Assembly (NCBI GenBank): GCA_033032175.1
Contig: CM065314.1
Span: 930,001 to 994,000, forward strand
Direction: 5' to 3'
Length of the DNA: 64,000 nucleotides
Source: Saturnia japonica
Taxonomy: Eukaryota > Arthropoda > Insecta > Lepidoptera > Saturniidae
Numbering within the stretch: position 1 is the stretch's first letter; each line of letters begins with the position of its first letter. Below are positions 47,399 to 56,324 of this stretch, piece by piece. The notes beneath the pieces are model-generated. The model saw only the letters and a program-made list of their open reading frames with translations, ran no database searches and was not told the DNA's origin. The position numbers and the translations under genes were made by a program.

Positions 47399-48642
47399 AT
47401 GCAATAAAAAAGTTTATTGTTTATTATTAGCATATGAATTGGAGAATTATTTGGAAAAGATGATGTTATCCAAATGATGACCGTTACGTTGCTGGCACTC
47501 ATCTAAACGGAAACGAAGATTGGCGATAACACGTTGACACATAGCTATCGATATTGCTGCCATTTCTGACCTGATGTTTTGCTTTAACTGGGTTAGATTC
47601 GTCGGATTGTTTTGAAAAACCTTACTTTTAAGGTATCCCCATGCAAAATAGTCAAGCGGGCTAAGGTCGGGGCTTCTGGGAGGCCAATTGATGTTACCCC
47701 TTCGCGAAATGACTTTATTAGGGAATAATTCGTTAACAACTTCCATTGAGTCATTTGAGGTATGGCAAGTGGCCCCATCTTGCTGGAACCACGTTCTTGA
47801 GTTTAAACCTGCAAACTCCTGCAACTCTGGGACCAAAAAATTTCGCAATATATCGCAATAACGGTCACTATTCACATTAATTGCTCGGCCTCGTTGATCT
47901 TCATGAAAATAAGGACCAATTATGCCTTTAGCAGACATAGCGGCCCAAACAACGACCTTTGGGCTATGCAGGGGTCGTTCATGCTTTCGTCTCGGATTCT
48001 CCACTGCCCAGTACCGACAATTCTGCTTATTAACATGACCATTCAGGTGAAAATTTGCTTCGTCACTGAACAGTATGTTGTTAAAGTTGTTAAATCGCTG
48101 CAGCATTTCGTTCGCAAAATTCAGTCGATTAGCATAGTCCGTATCCTTCAATTCTTGAACCAATTGAATTTTATAGGCTTTTTGATGTAAGTCTTTCTTT
48201 AAAATCGAATGTAAAGACGATTTTTTGATGTTCAACGCTTGGCTTCGCTTTCGGATGGATAAAGACGGATTTTGACGAACCGACGCCTCAACTTCTTCAA
48301 TTGTTTCTTCATCGCGAACTGAACGAGGACGACTAGAGTTTTGAATTTTAACTGTCGCACCTGTATTCTCGAACATCCTGATCCATGTCCTAATGCTATC
48401 GTCACTTGGCGCGTGGCGTGTACGATATTCCGCACGATAGAGACTTTGAGCAGTCACTATTGAATCACCATTACGATAATACGCTCGTACGCAAAATGCG
48501 CGATGCGTCCCCGAGTACTGTTCCATCGTGACTAAAACTACACAAAATGGCGGACGCCACGAACCCCTCCCCGCACCCTTTAGACGCCCCGTTTCGAATA
48601 TGGCGCGAAAACAAATACTCGATACCCTTTCTGGACACCTTG
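47340..48642 (-). mobile_element. Tc1/mariner superfamily transposon, DD41D type, apparently intact
   Basis: Ends read CAAGGTTTCCAGAAAGGG on the left and, on the opposite strand, CAAGGTGTCCAGAAAGGG on the right. They match over about 23 bp with one mismatch and are flanked by TA on both sides. Length is 1303 bp, with one complete transposase gene. This combination is what an active or very recently active element should show. An alternative outer left end at 46961 would give a 1682-bp unit. Confidence 0.9.
47447..48526 (-). CDS. DD41D transposase
   Basis: Cut-and-paste transposase that would bind the CAAGGT ends, excise the element and insert it at TA. I chose the ATG at 48526 (359 residues); the frame is open upstream to 48685, but that first ATG lies outside the transposon end at 48642. 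The N-terminal DNA-binding region (about 1-110) has two helix-turn-helix segments and a GRPR-like SSRPRS linker at 64-69. Catalytic residues are D155 (LFSDEANFHLNG), D250 (WFQQDGATCHTS) and D292 (SPDLSPLDYFAWG). There are 41 residues between the second and third, hence DD41D rather than DD34D/E, as in the rosa/Visitor-type group as I recall it. No stop or frameshift in the frame. Full length for the family. Confidence 0.9.
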   Translation of the reverse strand: MEQYSGTHRAFCVRAYYRNGDSIVTAQSLYRAEYRTRHAPSDDSIRTWIRMFENTGATVKIQNSSRPRSVRDEETIEEVEASVRQNPSLSIRKRSQALNIKKSSLHSILKKDLHQKAYKIQLVQELKDTDYANRLNFANEMLQRFNNFNNILFSDEANFHLNGHVNKQNCRYWAVENPRRKHERPLHSPKVVVWAAMSAKGIIGPYFHEDQRGRAINVNSDRYCDILRNFLVPELQEFAGLNSRTWFQQDGATCHTSNDSMEVVNELFPNKVISRRGNINWPPRSPDLSPLDYFAWGYLKSKVFQNNPTNLTQLKQNIRSEMAAISIAMCQRVIANLRFRLDECQQRNGHHLDNIIFSK

Positions 48643-49412
48643 TATATGGTGCGTGTCTTGTTATTATGAGTCTGTTTTCTTTCAAACCAGCGACCTAACC
48701 TGAAAAGTTTGATAAATCTGGCACGAACGAAAGATATATGTTTAGAGAGAACGTATGCTCCATCCTTTACACTTATCTCCTTACTGTTATGTAGTTATAA
48801 TGTATGTAATTACTGGGCGACCGAGCAGTGCTCGGTGTCTTATAAACAAAAGAAAGAAAAACACCTATATAGGTAAACTTGTAATATAAAACATTATCTA
48901 AATGCTAATATAATAAGATAATACTAGTTGTGCCCACGGCTTTGCTCACGTGCACTACAGAATTCCGTCGATCGGGCACGCGTGCAAATCTTGCTACCCC
49001 CGCTCCAAGTTATTTTAAAAATAAAAATAGTTATTGTGGGTGTTCTTTAGACTGTTCAATGTCTACAACTATGTAGTACATTAATAATTGGATATATCTT
49101 TTATGGTTTACTCAGCGTAAACCTTTTAAGCGCCCGAATTGATTCACCAAAACTAGATACTTTTTTACTTGCACGGAACCCTAATTATTTTTCTAAAATA
49201 AAAGTAGCCTAAGTTACTAGTAAAATGTGTTTTTGTTATAGGTATCTCCCCCAAGTCCGGTGAAGCTGTAAAAGCCGCAGCGGCTTCAGGGCCTCTAAGG
49301 CTAACAGTATAATCAGTTAAAAAAAGTTATAGGTATCGTATATACTTTCATATGCATTTAGTAAAAAGCTGTTATTTTTACATTACAAACATACACTTCA
49401 ATTTTATTAATT
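48643..49412 (-). repeat. inverted 770-bp segment, right copy
   Basis: Inverse copy of 41939-42708. Its inner edge coincides with the TA that flanks the DD41D transposon. It contains the minus-strand Helitron-like 3' end (CTAG on the plus strand near 48926) and the hairpin repeat, plus the LINE-end insertion at 49247-49325. Confidence 0.85.
49247..49325 (+). mobile_element. 79-bp LINE 3' end insertion with target duplication
   Basis: A 5'-truncated end of the Jockey-type LINE (AGTCCGGTGAAGCTGTAAAA ... CAGTTAAAAAAA). It is flanked by GTTATAGGTATC at 49235-49246 and 49326-49337. A textbook target-primed insertion. Confidence 0.88.
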
Positions 49413-50799
49413 GTATAGATTAAAAAATACAAATTAATATGTATTATTTCACAAAACAAAACTGATTGAATGATGATTAATTATTTATTTGGGATTTGTA
49501 TCGTTTTTACTACTCCTCTGCTTATTAAATTCATCTTATTTTCATTTGCCTCATTGACAATTATCTGTCACGGTTCGTCAACACATCACATCATCACTGC
49601 ATCACAGCTTGGCATGTCTCAATGGAAAGTTTCGTTACGATGCACCTCCCGCAAAATATTAGCTCGTTCAGCTTATAGTGGCAGTTCTAAAAATCATAAT
49701 ATGCAAATGGTTTCTTGCATTTTCCTACTAACAATTGTCCAGCCCATAGTACAAGGTACATAAAAAATTATTCAAATTTAATTTATAATTATGAAAGTTT
49801 ATCTACAAAAAATACCTTCACTTTAAGAACAGATCGTAAACTTCTGTATTATCCCAATACATATCGGATGGAAATATAAAAATTGTAATTTTAATGAAAA
49901 TAACTCCAGAGCACCATTATTTATATAGGAAAATCTTTTTGGAACTTAGAAAAATTATAATAAGGAAGAATGTTTGATTTGTGTGAAATGTGTCTGGTAT
50001 TGTTATAATAAATGCAGTAATAATAATACACAAGAATAAAATACAATAATACCTCCTTTAGCAGAAAGTTACAATAGAGTATTCATTTAATAATAGTATC
50101 AAATACTCGCTTTTTATCTGTATTTTAAATGCTTAGTAACTCTAATTTGGGTGATTTATCCGCTACACACCCCGAAAAAAAATTAATTAAGCCGATTTAA
50201 ATTTGTTAAATTTTTGTATTGTTTCAAATATTCATGTCTACTAACTACTGCATGTTGTGATCGCCTTAAAAGGCCTAGTGCATTCAATCCTTGAAACTGA
50301 TTTTTTTTTCTAATTGTGTTTAATGCACTGACCACTGGCGGTCCAAATAAATAAATAAATTTACAGAAAATGATTATATTACTCTACTTCACATCGTATG
50401 AAATAAGCTACATTGGGCTTCTGCCTGCCTTCTTATACAAGAGAATACTATTAATATGCTTATAGAACGTTTTTTCTCAGTGGTGTAGGCACAGGTCAGA
50501 TAATTTTAATATAATATTATAATACTATTCTAGTCATAAACTGTAATAGGAAAATCTAATAATACAAGTCTGTAAATGTCCCCTTACTGGGCAAAGCCTT
50601 TAGATAGAAGACACGGACTTAACCACCGCGCCAGTCTATGACGTATTAACGATTTTAAACACGAGAAATCCATGTTTCTACATTTCTCCAAATACAATGG
50701 TACTACTAGAAAATGTCAGCTTCAGTTCAAGTTCTAATTTCAATATTATGCTGTGTTATGTATGTAATAGAAACTCTCGTCCAATTCGTCACTCGTAAG
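49413..50799. other. intergenic, no gene seen
   Basis: A 97-codon frame at 49470-49763 begins with a hydrophobic stretch but shows no family motif and sits in repeat-like sequence; I do not call it. The remainder is AT-rich with short AAAT tails. Confidence 0.4.
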
Positions 50800-51015
50800 T
50801 GACGTAGTAGTAAGCCTTGCTATTGAGCCGCGAGGTCGCGGGTTCGATCTCCGCCCATGACTGACTTTTGTGTGATGAGCATAAACATTATCAGTTGTGT
50901 GTCTGGGTGTTAAATATCTATATATGTATGTAAATCCGCTGTTCAGTTAACATAATACAAGCTTTGCTTGTTTTGAAAATTAATGGCCGTGTGTGAAATT
51001 GTGCCCCATATATAT
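50800..51015 (+). repeat. tRNA-derived SINE, second family
   Basis: The tRNA-like head contains GTAGTAAGCCTTGC... and a B box GGTTCGATCTCC near 50840. The body includes TGTGTGATGAGCATAAAC and GTGTCTGGGTGTTAAATATC, characteristic of lepidopteran SINEs. Different family from 55220-55496. Confidence 0.75.
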
Positions 51016-51830
51016 TTATTATTTTATTAATTATCCCGGTCGTCCCTAATATAAATTTATTTGCACAACTAATTTAAGTGCACCCTTTAAGCGGATTCAA
51101 AAGTGTCATATTTTTTAATTTACGAGTTTAGCCTTTATGGCTTATAAATATACAGGCCTTCGCTCGATTTGCCAGCCACCGCTCACGTTGAAGTGATTAT
51201 GAATTTAACGTAATATGGATGTTAGGCACATGATTGGGTGGTTTCTGCCAATAGACTAGATTTCGGAGCAAACTTCCTCTCCAGGGTTTACGTACAACAA
51301 ATTAACTTCTCTGCCTAAATCCTGGGATTCAAAACAAGACGCGGATTTCAAAACGTTCTTACAAATTCAAGTTTTCGAACAAGTCAATACGTTCATTATC
51401 GTTACGGTTAATATTTTTGACAAATCAGACATGACGTGGGTGACGAAAGGCAGTAGACGAATAACACAAGTTGTTTAAATATTTTTCACTAATACAGAAA
51501 GTCATTTAAAAGTCTTCCTGTATTTATACAAATATATCACCTATTCAATAACAGCAGTATGTCAGCTTATTAACTAAATGTATATAAATACAATTATTGA
51601 CGTTTGTCATTGTGCGCGCATCACGTTAAAACTACTGGATAGATTGTGATCGATTTTTTTTGGTTATTTTAAATTCTTAGTTATTCGATCCTTGTATATA
51701 AAAATACGACGATATCTTCATTAAATAAGAAGTAATTGAAAGTTTTAAGAAACTACGATTTTTATAAGCACCAAGCGCTTAGCGCTATATTTTCTTGCCG
51801 TGGGGAAATGTTGATTATATTATTATACCT
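51016..51830. other. AT-rich spacer
   Basis: No gene recognised. Confidence 0.4.
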
Positions 51831-51870
51831 AGAGATTAACGCGAACGAAGCCGCGGGCGGTTGCTAGTAT
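51831..51870 (+). repeat. Helitron-like 3' end
   Basis: GCGAACGAAGCCGCGGGCGG then TTGCTAG-T. The body probably extends back to about 51625 but its 5' end is unclear. Confidence 0.6.
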
Positions 51871-52006
51871 TTAATATTATCCACGCTTCATTGTTTCACT
51901 CTATCAATAATAGTAGTGTTACGTACAATATTTCCCATATATATATGTTTTTCGATTAACTATCTTTATTAGTACTAAATCGAGTGTTTTAATGGGCATC
52001 GCGCTC

Positions 52007-52038
52007 CATAAAACATAACATTTCTGTTATTTTCACTG
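52007..52038 (+). promoter_or_regulatory. TATA-like box and arthropod initiator of the SDR gene
   Basis: CATAAAAC at 52007-52014 and TCACTG at 52033-52038 are about 26 bp apart, the spacing expected between TATA and an insect initiator. Transcription from the A at 52035 would leave a very short 5' UTR of 11 nt before the ATG at 52046. Confidence 0.45.
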
Positions 52039-52045
52039 ATAAAAA

Positions 52046-52909
52046 ATGTTTAAAAACCTGGTTTTCTTTGCCACTATAGGCATTACTTTTTGTTATGCAT
52101 CAGTTCCTGACACATACAAGGAAAGAGAGCTGATCGATAAAGTTGTTTTAATAACTGGTGCAGCGAGAGGAATTGGATATTCTATAGCCGAGAATTTCCT
52201 AAAAGCAGGCGCTAAATTATTAATTTTAGTGGACAAAGATATAGAACTCCTTCAACAGGTGTCTGAAGAGTTCAATGCTAACTATGGAGAAAATAAAACG
52301 TTTTTCATAGGCTGTAATACTGTTAATGATTTTGATACGGCTGCGGATGAAATAATAAACAAATTTGGATACATTGACATTTTAGTGAACAACGCTGGTT
52401 TGATGGATGAATACGATCCTAAAACGGTAATCGAAACTAACGTTTTAGGCACAATACAGTGGTCTATGAAATTTTATAACATTATGAGACAAGATAAAGG
52501 CGGAAGTTGTGGGACAATTATGAATATCGCTTCTATAGCAGGTTATTATAATCAACCATTTATTGCATCATATTCAGCTACTAAGTATGCTATAATGGGA
52601 TACACTAAAGTCTTGGGACATGAATATAATTACAATTACACGTGTGTCAGGGTGCTTGCGATTTGCCCAGGTTTTACTTACACCAAGATGACAGAGCAAC
52701 AGATGTGTTGGGACGAACAAGTTGATATATTTCAAAAGTTCCTTGCGGCAATGCCTTGGCAGGAGCCTGACTCTGTTGGGAAGGCAGCTGTGAAAGTCTT
52801 CCAAAATGCTGATTCCGGTACATGCTGGGATAGCATTGGTGGTGCGGATCCCACAGAAGCACCTACTGAAGCGATTATCACAGCTGATTATCTTGAGAGT
52901 TTGCCTTGA
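52046..52909 (+). CDS. short-chain dehydrogenase/reductase, 15-PGDH/insect ADH-like, with signal peptide
   Basis: 287 residues in one uninterrupted frame. Residues 1-18 look like a secretory signal peptide (hydrophobic core, ending C-Y-A). A classical SDR follows: nucleotide-binding TGAARGIG at 37-44, Asp63 at the end of strand beta-2 (predicts NAD rather than NADP), NNAG at 115-118, Asn132, and catalytic Ser163, Tyr176 and Lys180 (YSATK). All catalytic residues are present. The layout matches insect proteins annotated as 15-hydroxyprostaglandin dehydrogenase or alcohol dehydrogenase/fat-body-protein type; substrate unknown. It would oxidise or reduce a small alcohol/ketone in the secretory pathway or outside the cell. 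It has no introns, unlike many relatives, so it may be a retrocopy or a lineage-specific single-exon duplicate. Its promoter-like motifs and poly(A) signal argue for a working gene. Confidence 0.93.
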   Translation: MFKNLVFFATIGITFCYASVPDTYKERELIDKVVLITGAARGIGYSIAENFLKAGAKLLILVDKDIELLQQVSEEFNANYGENKTFFIGCNTVNDFDTAADEIINKFGYIDILVNNAGLMDEYDPKTVIETNVLGTIQWSMKFYNIMRQDKGGSCGTIMNIASIAGYYNQPFIASYSATKYAIMGYTKVLGHEYNYNYTCVRVLAICPGFTYTKMTEQQMCWDEQVDIFQKFLAAMPWQEPDSVGKAAVKVFQNADSGTCWDSIGGADPTEAPTEAIITADYLESLP

Positions 52910-53063
52910 TGCATGAACCGATAGTAAAATTCGAAGACTCGTCAACGTTATAAATAAGAAGTTGTTTTCTATTTACTTCATAAATATGTAGGTTATGAGA
53001 GATTTTTTTATTTGTTATTTTTATTTAAATTTTGTTTGTATAATTTTTCTTACCTGTCATTTT

Positions 53064-53081
53064 ATAAATAAAATAAAATAT
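53064..53081 (+). terminator. poly(A) signals of the SDR gene
   Basis: Overlapping AATAAA hexamers at 53067-53081, about 160 bp after the stop codon, a normal 3' UTR length for an insect gene. Confidence 0.75.
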
Positions 53082-53424
53082 GTAAACTTGACATGTATTT
53101 TCATTAATTTCCCTATTTAATATCTACATAAGAATATATCAAAGTGCAGCCCATAGTACTGAGGCAACCCTAATGACGGTGAAAAAGGGGATATTTTGTA
53201 TGAAAGTCAGTCATTTTTGAAGATAGATCTATGAAAATTAATATTTAGCAATTTAATTAGAATGGTAAAAAAAAAACATAATTATAATGGCAATGGGACA
53301 TAGACGCACTAATAATGTTACAAAGCGCTAAAGTTGGAATAGGTATGTAACAGGTATCTGCAACTACTGATACTATTGTAAACATTATTTTAGTGATAAA
53401 AACCTACGCTCTTTCATATCATTA
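53082..53424. other. AT-rich spacer
   Basis: No gene recognised. Confidence 0.4.
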
Positions 53425-53556
53425 TAGATCTTATAGATATTTATATCGTTATATATATTGATATCGTTATAGATATTTATATCGTTATAGTTATTTATAT
53501 TGTTACAGATATTTATATCGTTATAGATATTTATATCGTTACAGATATTTATATCT
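53425..53556. repeat. 18-bp minisatellite, array 1
   Basis: About seven copies of GATATTTATATCGTTATA with one- or two-base variants. Confidence 0.9.
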
Positions 53557-53933
53557 GGAAAATAAGCTCCATCTAATGGTTTTATTATTAGTTACAGTAG
53601 CTCTGGTTTTCATGCAATACTAATAGATGGCGTTACAGCTCAAAGATAATTAATTCAATCAATATTATATTAAAATAAATTAAACATAATTAAGGGATAC
53701 AATTTAAACATACTTAAAAATTATAGTTAATATTACCTTTATTAAATTTATAGTTGATATTTTATGTTTACTTAAAACTATACTAAATTTTGTCTTTGGT
53801 AAACAATTAAAAAATATCTGCCTTCTCTATGGCAGACTGTGTGCAAATTAGACGTGTTTTATTTTCTCCAACATTTTAATTATCAGCGACCTATTAAATT
53901 AAATATTTTGTTATCAAGTCATAGGCTCCCAAA
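53557..53933. other. sequence separating the two minisatellite arrays
   Basis: Near its left edge the phrase CCATCTAATGG is echoed in partial inversion by AATAGATGGCG 70 bp later. Possibly an insertion that split one array; no ends are clear. Confidence 0.35.
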
Positions 53934-54030
53934 TAATATCGTTATAGATATTTATATCATCATAGATATTTATATCGTTATAGATATTTATATCGTTACA
54001 GATATTTATATTGTTATAGATCGTTAATCT
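53934..54030. repeat. 18-bp minisatellite, array 2
   Basis: About five copies of the same 18-mer as array 1, same orientation. Confidence 0.9.
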
Positions 54031-54123
54031 CGTTTAGACTATTACAATAATACAATAATAATAAAGCTTTATTAAATTCTATGCAAAAATTTGCAATCCT
54101 GTAGTTTAATTATAAGTACAAAT

Positions 54124-54247
54124 TATTTTTGTATGGACTCCTTTCGGGTAAAAGTCCCCTCCAAAGTATGCCACTTATTTCTATCTTTGGCGGTACTTAG
54201 CCAGCCACGTCTTACAATCCGGACAATTGTATCGCTCTCAAAGTCCA
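54124..54247 (-). pseudogene. LINE ORF2 C-terminal tail fragment
   Basis: The minus-strand frame of 40 codons ends R-G-W-L-S-T-A-K-D-R-N-K-W then H-T-L-E-G-T-F-T and a stop, the usual end of an RTE/Jockey ORF2. Everything upstream is missing. Confidence 0.65.
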
Positions 54248-54297
54248 TCTGTTCTGATTATACCTAGCCACGTGTTATCTTTATTAAGTTATAATAC

Positions 54298-54425
54298 ATG
54301 GGCGACCGAGTTATGCCCAGTATTTAAAAAAAAGAAAAATACCTATCTGGATTAACTTGCAAAACATTATCTAAATACAAAATTTCATCCAAATCGTTAT
54401 ATATACAAGAATTGCTCATATATTG
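54298..54425 (-). repeat. hairpin repeat copy (same family as 42360-42537)
   Basis: Minus-strand copy of the segment preceding the GAGC...GCTC hairpin. The hairpin itself has decayed to CCGAGTTATGCCCAG. Confidence 0.6.
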
Positions 54426-55219
54426 TACCTAATTTATATCGTACAAATTCTTTGGTGACTGCTAGTAAATATAAAGCGTAATGGACAGAAAAAAATATTT
54501 TTGTATAACAGACTAGATTTTTTTAATACGTCGTAAATTTAACCTTTGTATACTGTCTCAAATGATTAATTGACGAGGTTTCCAAAGATGGTAACACGGT
54601 AAGCCTAGTGAAAGACTGGCTCTCAGATGTAGCTGCCGGAACATACTTATAAGTGTTACAATTTACAGTTTATGCAGAGACTTTTTCACTAATTTTTAAG
54701 TATTTTTTTTAATAATTTTAGTTTTTGTCAAATTTTTTGTTTCTCTTCGTGGCTGACTGTATTTCTTTTTCGTTTATACTTATCTTCTCTATTTGTGAAA
54801 CTTGTAATGGCCTTCTATTTCGATTATTTTTACTACTATTTCTATTTGCTGTATGTTTTCCCAACATTGTAAAATAAATAAATAGATAACGTTAAAACTT
54901 TTAAACAATTGAAATCTAGTCTAAACCTGAGAAATGTTATTTAGCTAGGCCACAGAAAATTGCTGTGATTCAACACTTAATTAAATCTGAATTTTATATT
55001 GTTCGTGGGTCCAAACGCCAAATCATTAATGACATAATGTTCATTTTGGGTGGTAGGTACTGGATGATGTGAACGTGATAATAGTTCTCACCAAGAACGG
55101 GAAACGAAAGAAGAACACATAATATATTGAATCTATCTTGCAGGCAGTAGCCAGAATGACACTCGATCACTCATACTCGTAAGGTTAAATTGTGGTCGGA
55201 ACTTCGATATTTTACCATG
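54426..55219. other. intergenic, no gene seen
   Basis: AT-rich with scattered repeat-like phrases and no coding signal. Confidence 0.4.
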
Positions 55220-55496
55220 ACAAATGATTAACTTAACATAACATACCACCACGCCTGTATCCCCGAAGGGTTAGGCAGAGGTGTACTAATATACACCCAC
55301 AGTTCACCGTGTATGTTTTTTAGATTCCATGATATAGGGGGCGAGCCTATTGCCATTAATCGGGCACAAAGTCAAACTCCGAGCTGCTACTGAGAACTTC
55401 ATAGAAAAACCCAATACCACTTTGCTCGACCTGGGAATCGAACCCAGGACCTCGATGATAGCAGTCGTGCTTACGACCACTAGGCTAACGAGGCAG
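55220..55496 (-). repeat. tRNA-derived SINE, complete
   Basis: On the minus strand it begins CTGCCTCGTTAGCCTAGTGG, containing a pol III A box, and has a B box GGTTCGATTCC about 45 nt further on. A 190-bp body shared with 4200-4430 follows, ending near TGTTATGTTAAGTTAATC. The tRNA-like head keeps both promoter boxes and a folded-looking anticodon-stem region. Confidence 0.88.
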
Positions 55497-55713
55497 TTAA
55501 GCTGTATTATTGAAAGCAAATGTACAAATTTTTTATATAAAATTTTATTATCGACTTTCTTTAAAAATGGATTACTGGCAGAATAACTACATTCTAATTG
55601 AAAACTTAGAGGTTTTTACTCTTTAAAAATCGATTTTTGAACATAACCCTTCGCTCAAGATATTCGCTCATCTTATACCCCTACTTACTTGTATACGAAA
55701 GTAACAATATTAT

Positions 55714-56295
55714 TGTGAATAAAAGACGTCCACAATATTTTAATGTGTGCTAAATTAATAGCGCTTGTTTTATTCTTGTTTCTTACAAAGTTACAGTAGT
55801 TCGTAGTAACAATGTGGTTTCTTAATAACGTTCTTGACTGTAGTTTGCTTGTAGATTCGCTGCTTGCTGTTGCTGGTGTTGTGGTGTTTCTCGAACTGAT
55901 CGCAGTACTGCCGCCCTCTCCGCTATATTTAACCTCGCCCTTTGCCTCGCAACCGGTAGTGCGATGGATTCCGTGCGGGGCGTCGCTCAGCCAATGAGCG
56001 CGCACGCCCTGTGTGCGCGCTCTCGGCAGTACCATGAGTCACCATGCCAGATGTTCCGAGTCTGGCATGGTTCATCCTTACAACTAGTGAAATTTATACA
56101 TTTAAACTTACAACTAGCTATATTCTTATTCTAATCGTTTTAAAATACACATATTCACACATATTCAGTTCATATTATATCTATTCCTAACACGTATTTA
56201 TAAACCTTATTCCTAACACGTATTATTTCATTTACTTGTTCATTTTATACTATTACACTATCGTTATTCGCTCGCCCCGCTCGCTGTCCGCAACA
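55714..56295 (-). repeat. BEL 3' LTR (582 bp)
   Basis: On the minus strand TGTTGCGGACAGCG to CTTTTATTCACA, i.e. TG...CA. It begins directly after the purine tract. Confidence 0.9.
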
Positions 56296-56311
56296 GTTCT
56301 CCCCCCGGCGT
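56296..56311 (-). promoter_or_regulatory. BEL polypurine tract
   Basis: CCGGGGGGAGAAC on the minus strand, immediately before the 3' LTR. Confidence 0.8.
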
Positions 56312-56324
56312 AGCCTGCGCAGCC

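Noticed and set aside
47894..48190. 98-codon plus-strand frame inside the DD41D transposon
   Set aside because: Antisense to the intact transposase.
49470..49763. 97-codon frame with hydrophobic N-terminus as a secreted protein gene
   Set aside because: No family motif, no promoter or poly(A) context, and repeat-like surroundings.
53425..54030. Regular 18-bp repeats resembling a CRISPR-like array
   Set aside because: The units are head-to-tail without spacers and the context is eukaryotic; it is a minisatellite.
55430..55496. tRNA gene on the minus strand
   Set aside because: A and B boxes are present but the sequence continues into a 190-bp body shared with another locus, so it is the head of a SINE.
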